64,000 nt of DNA from Pseudomonadales bacterium. GTDB taxonomy: Bacteria > Pseudomonadota > Gammaproteobacteria > Pseudomonadales > Azotimanducaceae. Below the pieces are notes generated by a model, which saw nothing but the letters and a program-made list of their open reading frames with translations, searched no databases and was not told where the DNA came from. This document shows, in pieces, positions 44,517 through 51,851 of this stretch. Position numbers and translations under genes: made by a program. Position 1 is the stretch's first letter. Each line of letters begins with the position of its first letter. The stretch is taken from assembly GCA_012103505.1 (NCBI GenBank), contig WLWP01000001.1, positions 3,224,001-3,288,000 on the forward strand, given 5' to 3'.

Positions 44517-44903
44517 TTACTTCAAGACGTTGAACAACAGATGTAGCGGCTGGTTTAACAGCGGTGTGAAAAAAGCTTCATCTTCTGCCACCAGTTCTGG
44601 CGTCACGGTTAGTTCTTTCATCTCGGGTATCTTGGCAAACCCTGCGGACGTTAGACTATCGAAGGAGTCACTAACAGTTTTATGAACACATTGAACATGT
44701 AAGGGCTCACCGCTGTGCTTCCAGATCTGACCTTCGAATTGCTCGTTTACGCCAGCGAAACAGTTTTTGCCGACGCCATCGAAATTAAAAGGTTCGGATT
44801 GTTCTGGGCGAACAAAGGAAAAAAAAGGATGCGGCACACTAAATACGAACTGGCCATTGGTCGGTAACACGTCGTAGACCATGGAAAATAGACCCCGCAA
44901 CAT
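44517..44903 (-). pseudogene. C-terminal fragment of a SAM-dependent methyltransferase
   Basis: This 128-residue frame begins in the middle of a class I methyltransferase fold (VYDVLPTNGQFVFSVPHPFF) and continues to the usual end of such enzymes (LTSAGFAKIPEMKELTVTPE and PLHLLFNVLK). The N-terminal half with the SAM-binding glycine loop is missing, and a stop codon directly precedes the ATG. I found no continuation in the other frames upstream. It sits 25 bases before the ligase gene, so the two may once have worked together. Confidence 0.65.
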
Positions 44904-45101
44904 TCAGCTAGGCAAGCACAGATTCTACTCACTATTACAAACAGCTTCCAACAGAGTTTATCAACTACGCGACAAGTGTTTGGAGTGGCCGCTTGCAGGT
45001 TGCTGTCCGGTCAACGCAGTATTCGGTATCGTCTAGAAACGTTGCCTCATCTCAATAGCCACCCGTCAGGTCAGCACTGCAACCGCACAAGGAATTGCAT
45101 C

Positions 45102-45497
45102 ATGCGAACGTTTTACGGAATCCCTTGGGCGCCGCTCACGAGTATTGCGATGGTTTCTTTCGCCTACCTGAGCATCCTCTTCACCACCTTACAATTCGGT
45201 CTGATTCTTTCTCCGATTGCGTTCCTCATCTACCGCCTCACACAAGCAGATAACGTCGCCCGCTGGTTCGCCTCTGCTCTGCTAGTGTTCCTGGGTGCGA
45301 GTTTGTTCCTTCAAGTTCAATCAATGCCTCATGGGGGATTCGAGCAAGGTTCGAAGGCTCAGCTTATGGATACCGAGGTACGTCGTGCGATAACAGATTC
45401 TAGAGACAGGACGCTTATGATGGTGGGCTTTTTGGTACTGTCCGCGGTCCTTCTACATACACCATCGAGCCGTAAGTGGTGTCTGTCGCGCTCCTAA
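45102..45497 (+). CDS. Hypothetical membrane protein
   Basis: This 131-residue protein has about four predicted helices (MVSFAYLSILFTTLQFGLIL, SPIAFLIYRL, WFASALLVFLGASLFL and LMMVGFLVLSAVLLHT). The ATG at 45102 follows AAGGA at eight bases. The frame extends upstream to 44976 without conserved features. I do not recognise the family. Confidence 0.65.
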   Translation: MRTFYGIPWAPLTSIAMVSFAYLSILFTTLQFGLILSPIAFLIYRLTQADNVARWFASALLVFLGASLFLQVQSMPHGGFEQGSKAQLMDTEVRRAITDSRDRTLMMVGFLVLSAVLLHTPSSRKWCLSRS

Positions 45498-45528
45498 CAG
45501 ATATCATAGGAACGCCAGAATTAGAGCA

Positions 45529-45939
45529 ATGGGAATGGATAAACTTCTAGGAAGCTGCCTTTGCGGTACCGTGTCTTTCGAGATCGCAAACGGGTTCGAG
45601 CATTTTCAACTCTGCCACTGCAGACAGTGCCAAAAGACCACGGGGTCGGCCCACGCATCAAATCTTTTCACCGATCCGAGTCACATTTCGTGGCTTTCTG
45701 GCCAAGGCGCCATCGTTCGCTTTAACCTTCCGGGGAGGAGAATTTCCAATGCGTTCTGTAGTAAATATGGATCGCGAGTCCCATTTCTTTCTCTGAGTGG
45801 CGAAATCCTAGCGGTTCCCGCAGGATCCTTAGACGGAACCCCATCGATTGCCCCGCAGGGCAACATTTTCTGGTCCGAACGGGCGGATTGGTACGATCAG
45901 GCGGCGGGCACGCCGAGATATGACGCATTTATCGAGTAG
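45529..45939 (+). CDS. GFA (glutathione-dependent formaldehyde-activating enzyme-like) domain protein with a lost zinc ligand
   Basis: This 136-residue protein has the GFA fold's first cysteine set (GSCLCGTVSFEI) and second set (LCHCRQCQKTTGSAHA). The third pair, usually FCSxCGSRVP, reads FCSKYGSRVPF, so one zinc-ligand cysteine is a tyrosine. The rest of the domain is normal. A second GFA gene with all cysteines lies at 48014. The family name is historical, and most members have unknown substrates. Confidence 0.82.
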   Translation: MGMDKLLGSCLCGTVSFEIANGFEHFQLCHCRQCQKTTGSAHASNLFTDPSHISWLSGQGAIVRFNLPGRRISNAFCSKYGSRVPFLSLSGEILAVPAGSLDGTPSIAPQGNIFWSERADWYDQAAGTPRYDAFIE

Positions 45940-46088
45940 AGTACGCTCGCAAAAATTAACCAACTGGATTATGCAAGATGCTGGTGTTTGGAGGTCTGAA
46001 AGAGGTAGGATTTAAGCGATCTCTCCAACACAAAGCAGTGACCTAGAGAATTCGTCAGATGCTATTAGAACCGAACAGGAGTGCACCG

Positions 46089-46601
46089 ATGATCTTCACT
46101 AAGCGAACCCCAGAATCGTTCAAAACGACCGGCTTCAGTCCATCGATTCAAATGGTTCTCGCCACGGCGCTGTTAGTCCTGTTCTCACCTAGCGCAATGT
46201 CTGACGGAACATGTAGTTCTGTTGGCGGTGTTTCCAATCAAGGTTTTGGCTTCGCTAATGTCTCATTCGATAACAGCCGAGCTGCATTCCATGCTCGAGG
46301 AAAGAATGGTAAGCGCATCAAATACTGCGTTCTGGTCGACGGCGAACCCAAGCGCATAAGCCGTCCGCGACTACGTGCTTATAAGCGCGCGTATGTTGAG
46401 GATTTCCTAGGCGCACTAGTCGACTGCGACAACCCAACACAACTTGCATTGGCCCGAGTTAAACCACGAAAGCTACCGCTTGTACTGACGTATTTGTCTC
46501 AAAACTATCGGTTGCGCCTTGCCCAGCGATCACCTGAAGAACGAATCGCGCGCCATCAACAGAATATGGGTATCGACCCCACCGTTGCGGCGGCTAACTA
46601 A
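46089..46601 (+). CDS. Hypothetical secreted protein
   Basis: This protein of about 170 residues has an N-terminal hydrophobic segment (IQMVLATALLVLFSPSAMS) that looks like a signal peptide after a basic stretch. The mature part starts with DGTCSSVGGV, has three cysteines and a very basic middle (EPKRISRPRLRAYKRAY). I do not recognise the family. The ATG at 46089 follows AGGAG; an earlier start at 46059 lacks such a site. Confidence 0.55.
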   Translation: MIFTKRTPESFKTTGFSPSIQMVLATALLVLFSPSAMSDGTCSSVGGVSNQGFGFANVSFDNSRAAFHARGKNGKRIKYCVLVDGEPKRISRPRLRAYKRAYVEDFLGALVDCDNPTQLALARVKPRKLPLVLTYLSQNYRLRLAQRSPEERIARHQQNMGIDPTVAAAN

Positions 46602-46691
46602 GCGGGATCGCGACATCGCGAGGCCTGGGGACACCGATTCTCGCGACTGTGATTCCAGTTCGCAGCAAACGCGCCTCGACAAGGCCCTCAA

Positions 46692-47204
46692 ATGAGACAT
46701 ACCAACACTGCGAAAACCGTCTTTGGATTTTTCCGGGCCGTTCTAAGTCGATGGCTGCCGTTCTTAACGAGCAGCAGTGACTTAAAAGACATCTACAACT
46801 ATTTGCCCATTGATGATTTTTACGCAACTTCGGGCCAACCCAGCGAAGCACAGTTCCAACTCATAAAAGCTGCTGGTTACAAGACAATCATCAATCTAGC
46901 ACCAACCAGTGTGCTCGAAAATTCAGTGATCGAAGAACGAGCGATACTTGATCAGCTTGGATTGAGCTACATCCACATTCCTGTAGATTTCAAAAACCCT
47001 ACTGACCAAGATTTCAAAAAGTTCGTTGCTAACGTCGGTGAGCCCTCGAGCACCTGGGTTCATTGCGCAGCAAACATGCGAGTATCCGCGTTCACTTATC
47101 GCTATCGAACCGAAGTTCTCGGCCACTCAGAACAGTCGGCCAAGGAAGATCTACAGCAGATTTGGGAACCCGTTGGTGTGTGGTCAAAGTTCATCGAGAA
47201 GTGA
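46692..47204 (+). CDS. Protein tyrosine phosphatase-like protein (DUF442/COG3453-type)
   Basis: This 170-residue protein has the family's opening (YLPIDDFYATSGQPSEAQFQ), the GYKTIINLAP strand and the catalytic loop HCAANMRVSAF, with Cys and Arg spaced as in this subfamily. A hydrophobic-basic N-terminus (FGFFRAVLSRWLPFL) may tether it to the membrane. Such proteins are predicted phosphatases, and the substrate is unknown. Confidence 0.8.
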   Translation: MRHTNTAKTVFGFFRAVLSRWLPFLTSSSDLKDIYNYLPIDDFYATSGQPSEAQFQLIKAAGYKTIINLAPTSVLENSVIEERAILDQLGLSYIHIPVDFKNPTDQDFKKFVANVGEPSSTWVHCAANMRVSAFTYRYRTEVLGHSEQSAKEDLQQIWEPVGVWSKFIEK

Positions 47205-47289
47205 TATCGAGCAATGGGGCTGCAATGAGTTTTCAGTACCACGTTCTGAATTGTGGGAGAATTCTGCTAGCTCAAACAGAGGCAACAAA

Positions 47290-47433
47290 ATGACAGAAGA
47301 GAACGATCAAGAGGAAAAGGTAACCATCGAGACACTCGAACACGCAGACACCGAAGAATCGTATCGCCAATTGTGGTGGACCATTGGCGTAACGGCAGTC
47401 AGCCTCGGTATCATTTCCTACGTCTACTTGTAG
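47290..47433 (+). CDS. Small single-pass membrane protein
   Basis: This 47-residue protein has an acidic N-terminal half (TEENDQEEKVTIETLEHAD) and one C-terminal helix (LWWTIGVTAVSLGIISYVYL), so it is tail-anchored. The ATG is preceded by AGAGG. The frame extends far upstream inside the phosphatase gene, but that part overlaps real coding sequence. No family is recognised. Confidence 0.5.
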   Translation: MTEENDQEEKVTIETLEHADTEESYRQLWWTIGVTAVSLGIISYVYL

Positions 47434-47501
47434 ACCTTAATCCGATCCGGTTTTGAGGAAACACACTATCTCAAACCCATTGCTTCGGCTTTGGAATTAG
47501 A

Positions 47502-48008
47502 GTGCGTATCCATATCACCGGTAACGCTGGCGCCGGTAAGACAACCCTCGCCAAACTCTTGGGAGAGCAACTTGACCTCCCAGCCCATCATCTAGACACG
47601 GTCGTTTGGGGTCCAGGCTGGACGAAACCGAGCTCCGATCTAAAATTGCAGGCGATCTCAAAATTAGCTGCGAACGATAGCTGGATCATCGAAGGGGTTT
47701 CCGAACAAGTTCGCAAACGAGCGGATTTCGTCATCGTCCTCGCGACACCAACCTACAAGTGTCTGTATCGGTGTGTTAAACGGTGTTTTCAAGTTGGTTT
47801 TCGATCCCGCCCTGAACTGCCTCCGAACTGTCCCGAAATTGCGATTCTGTTCAGAGCTATCAAGATCGTCTTGCGGTTTCAGAGATCGATCGGTCATCAA
47901 CTCCAAACCGACGCAATCCACAATGACAATTACATCCACTGTGAAGATCCAGTATCTGCCGTAGAGCAACTTCAGTGTATTCTTAGAACCGCGAATACAG
48001 GACGATAG
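47502..48008 (+). CDS. P-loop nucleoside/adenylate kinase-like protein (FlaR-type)
   Basis: This 168-residue protein has a Walker A GNAGAGKTT at residues 7-15 and the HHLDTVVWGPGW segment after the second strand. Both are typical of the small kinase-like DNA topology modulation protein FlaR/adenylate kinase group. An Arg-rich lid-like region follows (RCVKRCFQVGFRSRPELP). The start is GTG. Biochemical function in this subgroup is unproven. Confidence 0.78.
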   Translation: MRIHITGNAGAGKTTLAKLLGEQLDLPAHHLDTVVWGPGWTKPSSDLKLQAISKLAANDSWIIEGVSEQVRKRADFVIVLATPTYKCLYRCVKRCFQVGFRSRPELPPNCPEIAILFRAIKIVLRFQRSIGHQLQTDAIHNDNYIHCEDPVSAVEQLQCILRTANTGR

Positions 48009-48013
48009 GCAAC

Positions 48014-48394
48014 ATGAGTACTCAACTTGAAACGTGGATCACCGGCGGCTGCCACTGTGGAAACGTGCGATTCAAGGTATGGATTGAGTCCGTCGAGGCG
48101 ATTGAATGCAACTGTTCAATTTGTCACAAAAAGGGATTCATCAACCTGATTACAAAGCCAGAGAATTTCGTACTTCTCCAAGGTGAAGACAGCCTGGCGA
48201 CTTACCAGTTCAACACAGAGATCGCGAAACATCAGTTCTGTAAGAACTGCGGTGTTCATCCTTTCAGCAGACCGCGCTCACATCCTGGTAGCTATGACGT
48301 AAACGCGCGCTGCTTGGACGACGGTTTCGATTTCCTCAACCGTCGGCCATTTGACGGCCAGAACTGGGAAGAGAGTGTCAGTTCAATTCAGTAG
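48014..48394 (+). CDS. GFA domain protein
   Basis: This 126-residue zinc protein carries all three cysteine sets: GGCHCGNVRF, CNCSICHKKG and FCKNCGVHPFSRPRSHPG. This is the glutathione-dependent formaldehyde-activating/CENP-V fold. It starts five bases after the kinase-like gene, so the two are probably cotranscribed. No formaldehyde pathway gene is nearby, so the substrate is open. Confidence 0.88.
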   Translation: MSTQLETWITGGCHCGNVRFKVWIESVEAIECNCSICHKKGFINLITKPENFVLLQGEDSLATYQFNTEIAKHQFCKNCGVHPFSRPRSHPGSYDVNARCLDDGFDFLNRRPFDGQNWEESVSSIQ

Positions 48395-48433
48395 TGGTCT
48401 GCCCACCATCTTGTCGCGGCTTGGGTTGCCAGA

Positions 48434-49882
48434 TTAGCTAAGTAGGCTTTCCACACGTCCTACCATTTCATCTTTCGGATATAGGTCATAGTAGATGGAA
48501 GCCATGACGTTCTGCGGACCGAAGAAAAAACGCTCGTAAAGTACTTGTCTGTTGCCAAAGCCTGACACCGCGACATCATGCGCGAGCCTGAACAGCGCGA
48601 CTCGATCCCGACTTTCCATGTTGGTCAGCTGGAAATACCGCTCCACATCTGCAGCGATATCGCCGGTAAAGTCTGCTTCGCAGGGCGTCGCCATCAGGGA
48701 ACTCGAACCTAACATATGGATCGTCTCGATCAGCTTAGGATAGATCTTGGGAAACATGTTCCTCGAGGTGTCGAGGGATGTTCTAGACGGCACAAACAAT
48801 CCCCACTGGTCCTCTTCCGCATGTGCTTCCGCGCTGAAGAGTAAGGCTCGGATCGTTTCGGCGGCCCACATGGCTTCGGCTATCTGTCCCTTAACATTCA
48901 TGTCGGAATCTTTGCCAGAGGCTTGCGCCATTGCACACAGTAGTCCGATGATGAATTCCACCTTCGCCAACTTGCCACAAGCGACTTGGTGCATCATGTG
49001 GACGACTGCATTCGTCTCTGCAAAAGCTCGGTTACAGAGCAAAGGATCTTTGTACATAAACACCCGGTGCCACGGCACCAGCACGTTTTCGAAGATCACA
49101 ACCGCATCCATCTCTTCGTACCTGGAGGCTAGTGGGGCGTCGAAATTCGACTTACCCTCATCGTAGGTATCCCGGCAGATGAGTCGCAGACCCTCTGTCG
49201 CTATCGGTATCGAGAAGGCAAACGCGTACGGAATATTCTCTTCCGCAGCACGCAGCAGTGTCGATGGAAAGACCTCGATTTCGTTAGCGCTAGGTCCCAG
49301 CGTCGCAAGTAACCTCGCGCCACTTACACGAATACCTGCCGACGTTTCTTCGACCACGCGCAATGCCACTTCAGGTGAGGAGAGCCCTTCCCTGGCTAGC
49401 TGAGCATTGACCTGCGGATTGACCAACGTATGCGTGAGCACATAGTCGTTGGACCGTGCCTCTTGGTAGTAACCGCGCATATTCGCGGCAAAGTCAGTAG
49501 GACTCTTTGCCGTCTGATTGCTGTTAAGAAAGTCCGCAGCCCCAGCAAACGCCATGACGGACGCATTCTTGTAGTCTGGTGTACGTCCAAACATACCATT
49601 CGACCACTTTGCCCACTCATAGTAGGCCGCACCCCTCCTCTGCACATCCGCAACAGATTTTGGCATCAGGAACGACATCGAATAACGCTCGCCATCCTCC
49701 TCAAAAGTCAGCTTTTCCTGGACGTCAGTCCCTTGTTGACGATCCAAAAAATCTGCGAGCGTTTGCGTCCCCCGTCCGATACCAGGTTCGGCGGTCACGT
49801 CTTCGACCTCTCGGCCACGATGCCACACTGATCGGCCATCTCGAAGAGACGCTAAATATTCCGGACCTGATCTGATCGCCAT
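48434..49882 (-). CDS. 4-hydroxyphenylacetate 3-monooxygenase-type oxygenase (HpaB family)
   Basis: This protein of about 482 residues has the HpaB N-terminal domain (SGPEYLASLRDGRSVWHRGR and EWAKWSNGMFGRTPDYKN) and the flavin-dependent C-terminal domain (AMWAAETIRALLFSAEAHAE). It would use reduced FAD to hydroxylate a phenolic, or belong to the related 4-hydroxybutyryl-CoA dehydratase branch. The ATG at 49882 follows GGAGG, and the MarR gene stops just upstream (49893). No HpaC flavin reductase is next to it. Confidence 0.85.
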   Translation of the reverse strand: MAIRSGPEYLASLRDGRSVWHRGREVEDVTAEPGIGRGTQTLADFLDRQQGTDVQEKLTFEEDGERYSMSFLMPKSVADVQRRGAAYYEWAKWSNGMFGRTPDYKNASVMAFAGAADFLNSNQTAKSPTDFAANMRGYYQEARSNDYVLTHTLVNPQVNAQLAREGLSSPEVALRVVEETSAGIRVSGARLLATLGPSANEIEVFPSTLLRAAEENIPYAFAFSIPIATEGLRLICRDTYDEGKSNFDAPLASRYEEMDAVVIFENVLVPWHRVFMYKDPLLCNRAFAETNAVVHMMHQVACGKLAKVEFIIGLLCAMAQASGKDSDMNVKGQIAEAMWAAETIRALLFSAEAHAEEDQWGLFVPSRTSLDTSRNMFPKIYPKLIETIHMLGSSSLMATPCEADFTGDIAADVERYFQLTNMESRDRVALFRLAHDVAVSGFGNRQVLYERFFFGPQNVMASIYYDLYPKDEMVGRVESLLS

Positions 49883-49892
49883 AATTCCTCCG

Positions 49893-50312
49893 TTAGCCAT
49901 TCACCGCGAGCTTCTCTAAGCTCGTCATTAGTTGCTGCCATTCCTTCCTTCCCACCCGTTTCTCGAGCGCTTGGTATGCCGCCTCCGCCTTGGCGGAAAC
50001 TTCGTCTTCCAACTTCGCACCTTGGGGCGTCAGAGTGACGCAGACAGAGCGTCGATCTTGTTGGTTCTTTTGACGCTTGACCAACCCGTCTCGTTCTAGC
50101 CGGTCGACGACACCGACCAAACTAGGCGAAGAGATCAAGGTCTTTGCTGCCAGTACCAGGAGGGGTTGTTCATCGTCTTCCCACAACACCCGGAGCACTC
50201 GCCACTGTTGTTCGGTTAACCCGTGTTCAAGAAAGATACGGCGGAATTCAGGCATGACAACGTCAAGCGCTCGGTACAACATCATCGGTAAGGAATTGTT
50301 AAATTCATTCAT
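49893..50312 (-). CDS. MarR-family regulator, HpaR-like
   Basis: This 139-residue winged-helix regulator has the HpaR-like N-terminus (LPMMLYRALDVVMPEFRRIF, LTEQQWRVLRVLWE), the recognition helix in ISSPSLVGVVDRLERDGLV and the wing KRQKNQQDRRSVCVTLTPQG. HpaR proteins repress 4-hydroxyphenylacetate genes and are released by the aromatic substrate. It is directly upstream of the HpaB gene. A 21-base palindrome covers its start codon, so it probably represses itself and the operon. Confidence 0.88.
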   Translation of the reverse strand: MNEFNNSLPMMLYRALDVVMPEFRRIFLEHGLTEQQWRVLRVLWEDDEQPLLVLAAKTLISSPSLVGVVDRLERDGLVKRQKNQQDRRSVCVTLTPQGAKLEDEVSAKAEAAYQALEKRVGRKEWQQLMTSLEKLAVNG

Positions 50313-50331
50313 ATATTAATTATTAATATAT
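50311..50331. promoter_or_regulatory. Perfect 21 bp palindrome at the MarR start, likely its operator
   Basis: ATATATTAAT and ATTAATATAT flank a single T, giving exact ten-base arms. The element overlaps the start codon of the MarR gene by two bases. The spacing and AT-rich dyad fit a MarR dimer site. Confidence 0.65.
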
Positions 50332-50534
50332 TAACTAATTTAGCAAGCGAAAATTTCCACAGACTAAGTGCAGCCTTGGAGAGCACGAAATTTGGAATGT
50401 CCGCGACGACGGGTCCGCCGTCAGGTTGGTATGTCAGATGCGCTGCTGGCTTAGCGAAGGTTGGGACGCGTGCCGATCCTGTGGGTTCGTGGCGTCTTCG
50501 TTAAGCTCTCTCACTGTCGGGCCGAAAGCCCGGC
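50332..50534. other. Intergenic stretch without a gene
   Basis: This stretch of about 200 bases lies between the MarR gene and the small membrane gene, both on the minus strand. It must include the MarR promoter. I find no open frame of note. The only structure is the hairpin at 50518-50532. Confidence 0.45.
50518..50532 (-). terminator. GC-rich hairpin after the membrane operon
   Basis: CGGGC and GCCCG pair around a CGAAA-type loop directly downstream of the stop of the minus-strand gene ending at 50535. There is no T-run after it, so it is at best a weak or Rho-assisted terminator. Confidence 0.35.
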
Positions 50535-50660
50535 TTAGCCGTAGGCCATCTCAAGAAGTTCTATGACACCCATTATCTGGACTGACCAGAACCACGCAGC
50601 TGCGATGATGATCGCGCCGCCAAACCCGATGGCGATCTTCTCTACAATAGATTTATTCAA
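50535..50660 (-). CDS. Small single-pass membrane protein
   Basis: This 41-residue protein starts at TTG 50660 after AGGGG and has one helix (KIAIGFGGAIIIAAAWFWSV). It follows the two larger membrane proteins on the same strand and is probably a small accessory subunit. No family is recognised. Confidence 0.5.
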   Translation of the reverse strand: MNKSIVEKIAIGFGGAIIIAAAWFWSVQIMGVIELLEMAYG

Positions 50661-50677
50661 TACATAACCCCTGGGAA

Positions 50678-51154
50678 TTAGGAAAAGCCGATCCAGCGAC
50701 CGCAGGCGGCAACCGTCACCCAAACAATGATTGAGCTGATCGCGGTAATTTTTATGGCTAAAGGACTGACCCCTTCAAGGCCACCTCTGAACAACGGCCG
50801 ACGTACAAAATAAACAAAGGCCATACCCGCAAAAAGTCCGGCCATCTTCGCCCAGTACATCTCACTGTAGTAGAGCTTCATCGCAACGGCGCTCGCCATG
50901 AATACACCGCTCACCAAAAGCACGATCAAAGAGTAATCAAACCACCGATTGGTGTTAGCCAAGACAACCTCGGATGGCACATCACGCAACAATACGTTTA
51001 AGAGCCGCAGGTCACTTGCCATGACCATGCCGCCCATCACAGCAAGTGCTGCCAAATGGAACATTTGGATGACAGCAAACACACCGCCGTAAGCCTTAGA
51101 GATTGTTGCCAAGAAAGAGGTGTCTAACCATTCAAATAGAAATAAAACATCCAT
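50678..51154 (-). CDS. DUF6644-like membrane protein
   Basis: This 158-residue protein has four predicted helices with conserved aromatic and His residues (FAVIQMFHLAALAVMGGMVM, ASDLRLLNVLL and YSLIVLLVSGVFM). It resembles its upstream neighbour in layout and in the His-x(n)-DLRLL pattern, which makes them a paralogous pair. My recollection is that such pairs are classed as DUF6644; the role is unknown, although the paired histidines would allow heme binding. Confidence 0.6.
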   Translation of the reverse strand: MDVLFLFEWLDTSFLATISKAYGGVFAVIQMFHLAALAVMGGMVMASDLRLLNVLLRDVPSEVVLANTNRWFDYSLIVLLVSGVFMASAVAMKLYYSEMYWAKMAGLFAGMAFVYFVRRPLFRGGLEGVSPLAIKITAISSIIVWVTVAACGRWIGFS

Positions 51155-51168
51155 CTTCTACAGACCCC

Positions 51169-51744
51169 TTATTGTGGCAGCGCGGCGAGTTCGTCGACGC
51201 AGCCCGCGGCCCAATAAACAAACTCGCTTTGTGGCTTGTGACAGTCATACCAATCGTATGCAATCGCTCGCCCTGTGAAGACCACACCTAACCACAGCGT
51301 CAACGATGTCGCTGCACCTCTTCGTATGCGATCAGGCGGCACCTCATCTTGGCCCCAAGTGTCGACTGAATCGCGCATCGCTCGATGGAATAACCAAGCA
51401 TTGATCCCCGCCGCAACAAGCAAAACAACCTTGATCCGAAACCAAATACTCTGGGTCGTTCGCACCGGAATGGCGTAATAAAGGAGAAATCCAGTCACAA
51501 CCATGACAACAAAGCCGATCACCATCGGGCGATTAAGGCGCTCAGCGAGCTGTGCTGCTGGGACACCAGTGAAGCTCTTACCCATCATGCGAAGATCGAT
51601 GATGACCAACATACCCAGGAACAACATGAGTGTCAGGACGTGGGTTGTTTCTATCCACGAGTATAGGTAGATGGACTCATGGATTTGGGTACTCCAATCC
51701 TGTGTATCCACCCAACGGGCTAGTCCCAGCAACAAATCGTTCAA
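51169..51744 (-). CDS. DUF6644-like membrane protein, paralogue of the next gene
   Basis: This 191-residue protein has four or five helices with the pattern ESIYLYSWIETTHVLTLMLF, VIIDLRMMGKSF and MVIGFVVMVVTGFLLYYAI. The His and DLR positions match those of the downstream protein. It is first in a three-gene minus-strand operon. Function is unknown, and a b-type electron-transfer role is only a guess. Confidence 0.6.
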   Translation of the reverse strand: MNDLLLGLARWVDTQDWSTQIHESIYLYSWIETTHVLTLMLFLGMLVIIDLRMMGKSFTGVPAAQLAERLNRPMVIGFVVMVVTGFLLYYAIPVRTTQSIWFRIKVVLLVAAGINAWLFHRAMRDSVDTWGQDEVPPDRIRRGAATSLTLWLGVVFTGRAIAYDWYDCHKPQSEFVYWAAGCVDELAALPQ

Positions 51745-51779
51745 AACCGCTCCACACCTCTCCGGAAGACAGCAAATAG

Positions 51780-51814
51780 TACCCGAACTGGAACTAGTAG
51801 TAACATCTCGGGTA
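51780..51814. promoter_or_regulatory. Interrupted inverted repeat in divergent promoter region
   Basis: TACCCGA and TCGGGTA are separated by 21 bases in the spacer between the DUF6644-like operon and the sulfatase gene. The arms are exact. They could bind a regulator serving either unit. Confidence 0.35.
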
Positions 51815-51851
51815 TTACTGATTGCCTAAGTTTTTTAAGTAGGTGAGTTTT

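Noticed and set aside
46613..46627. TCGCGA repeated around CA after the hypothetical secreted protein gene
   Set aside because: The element is short, not followed by T residues, and likely chance in GC-rich spacer.
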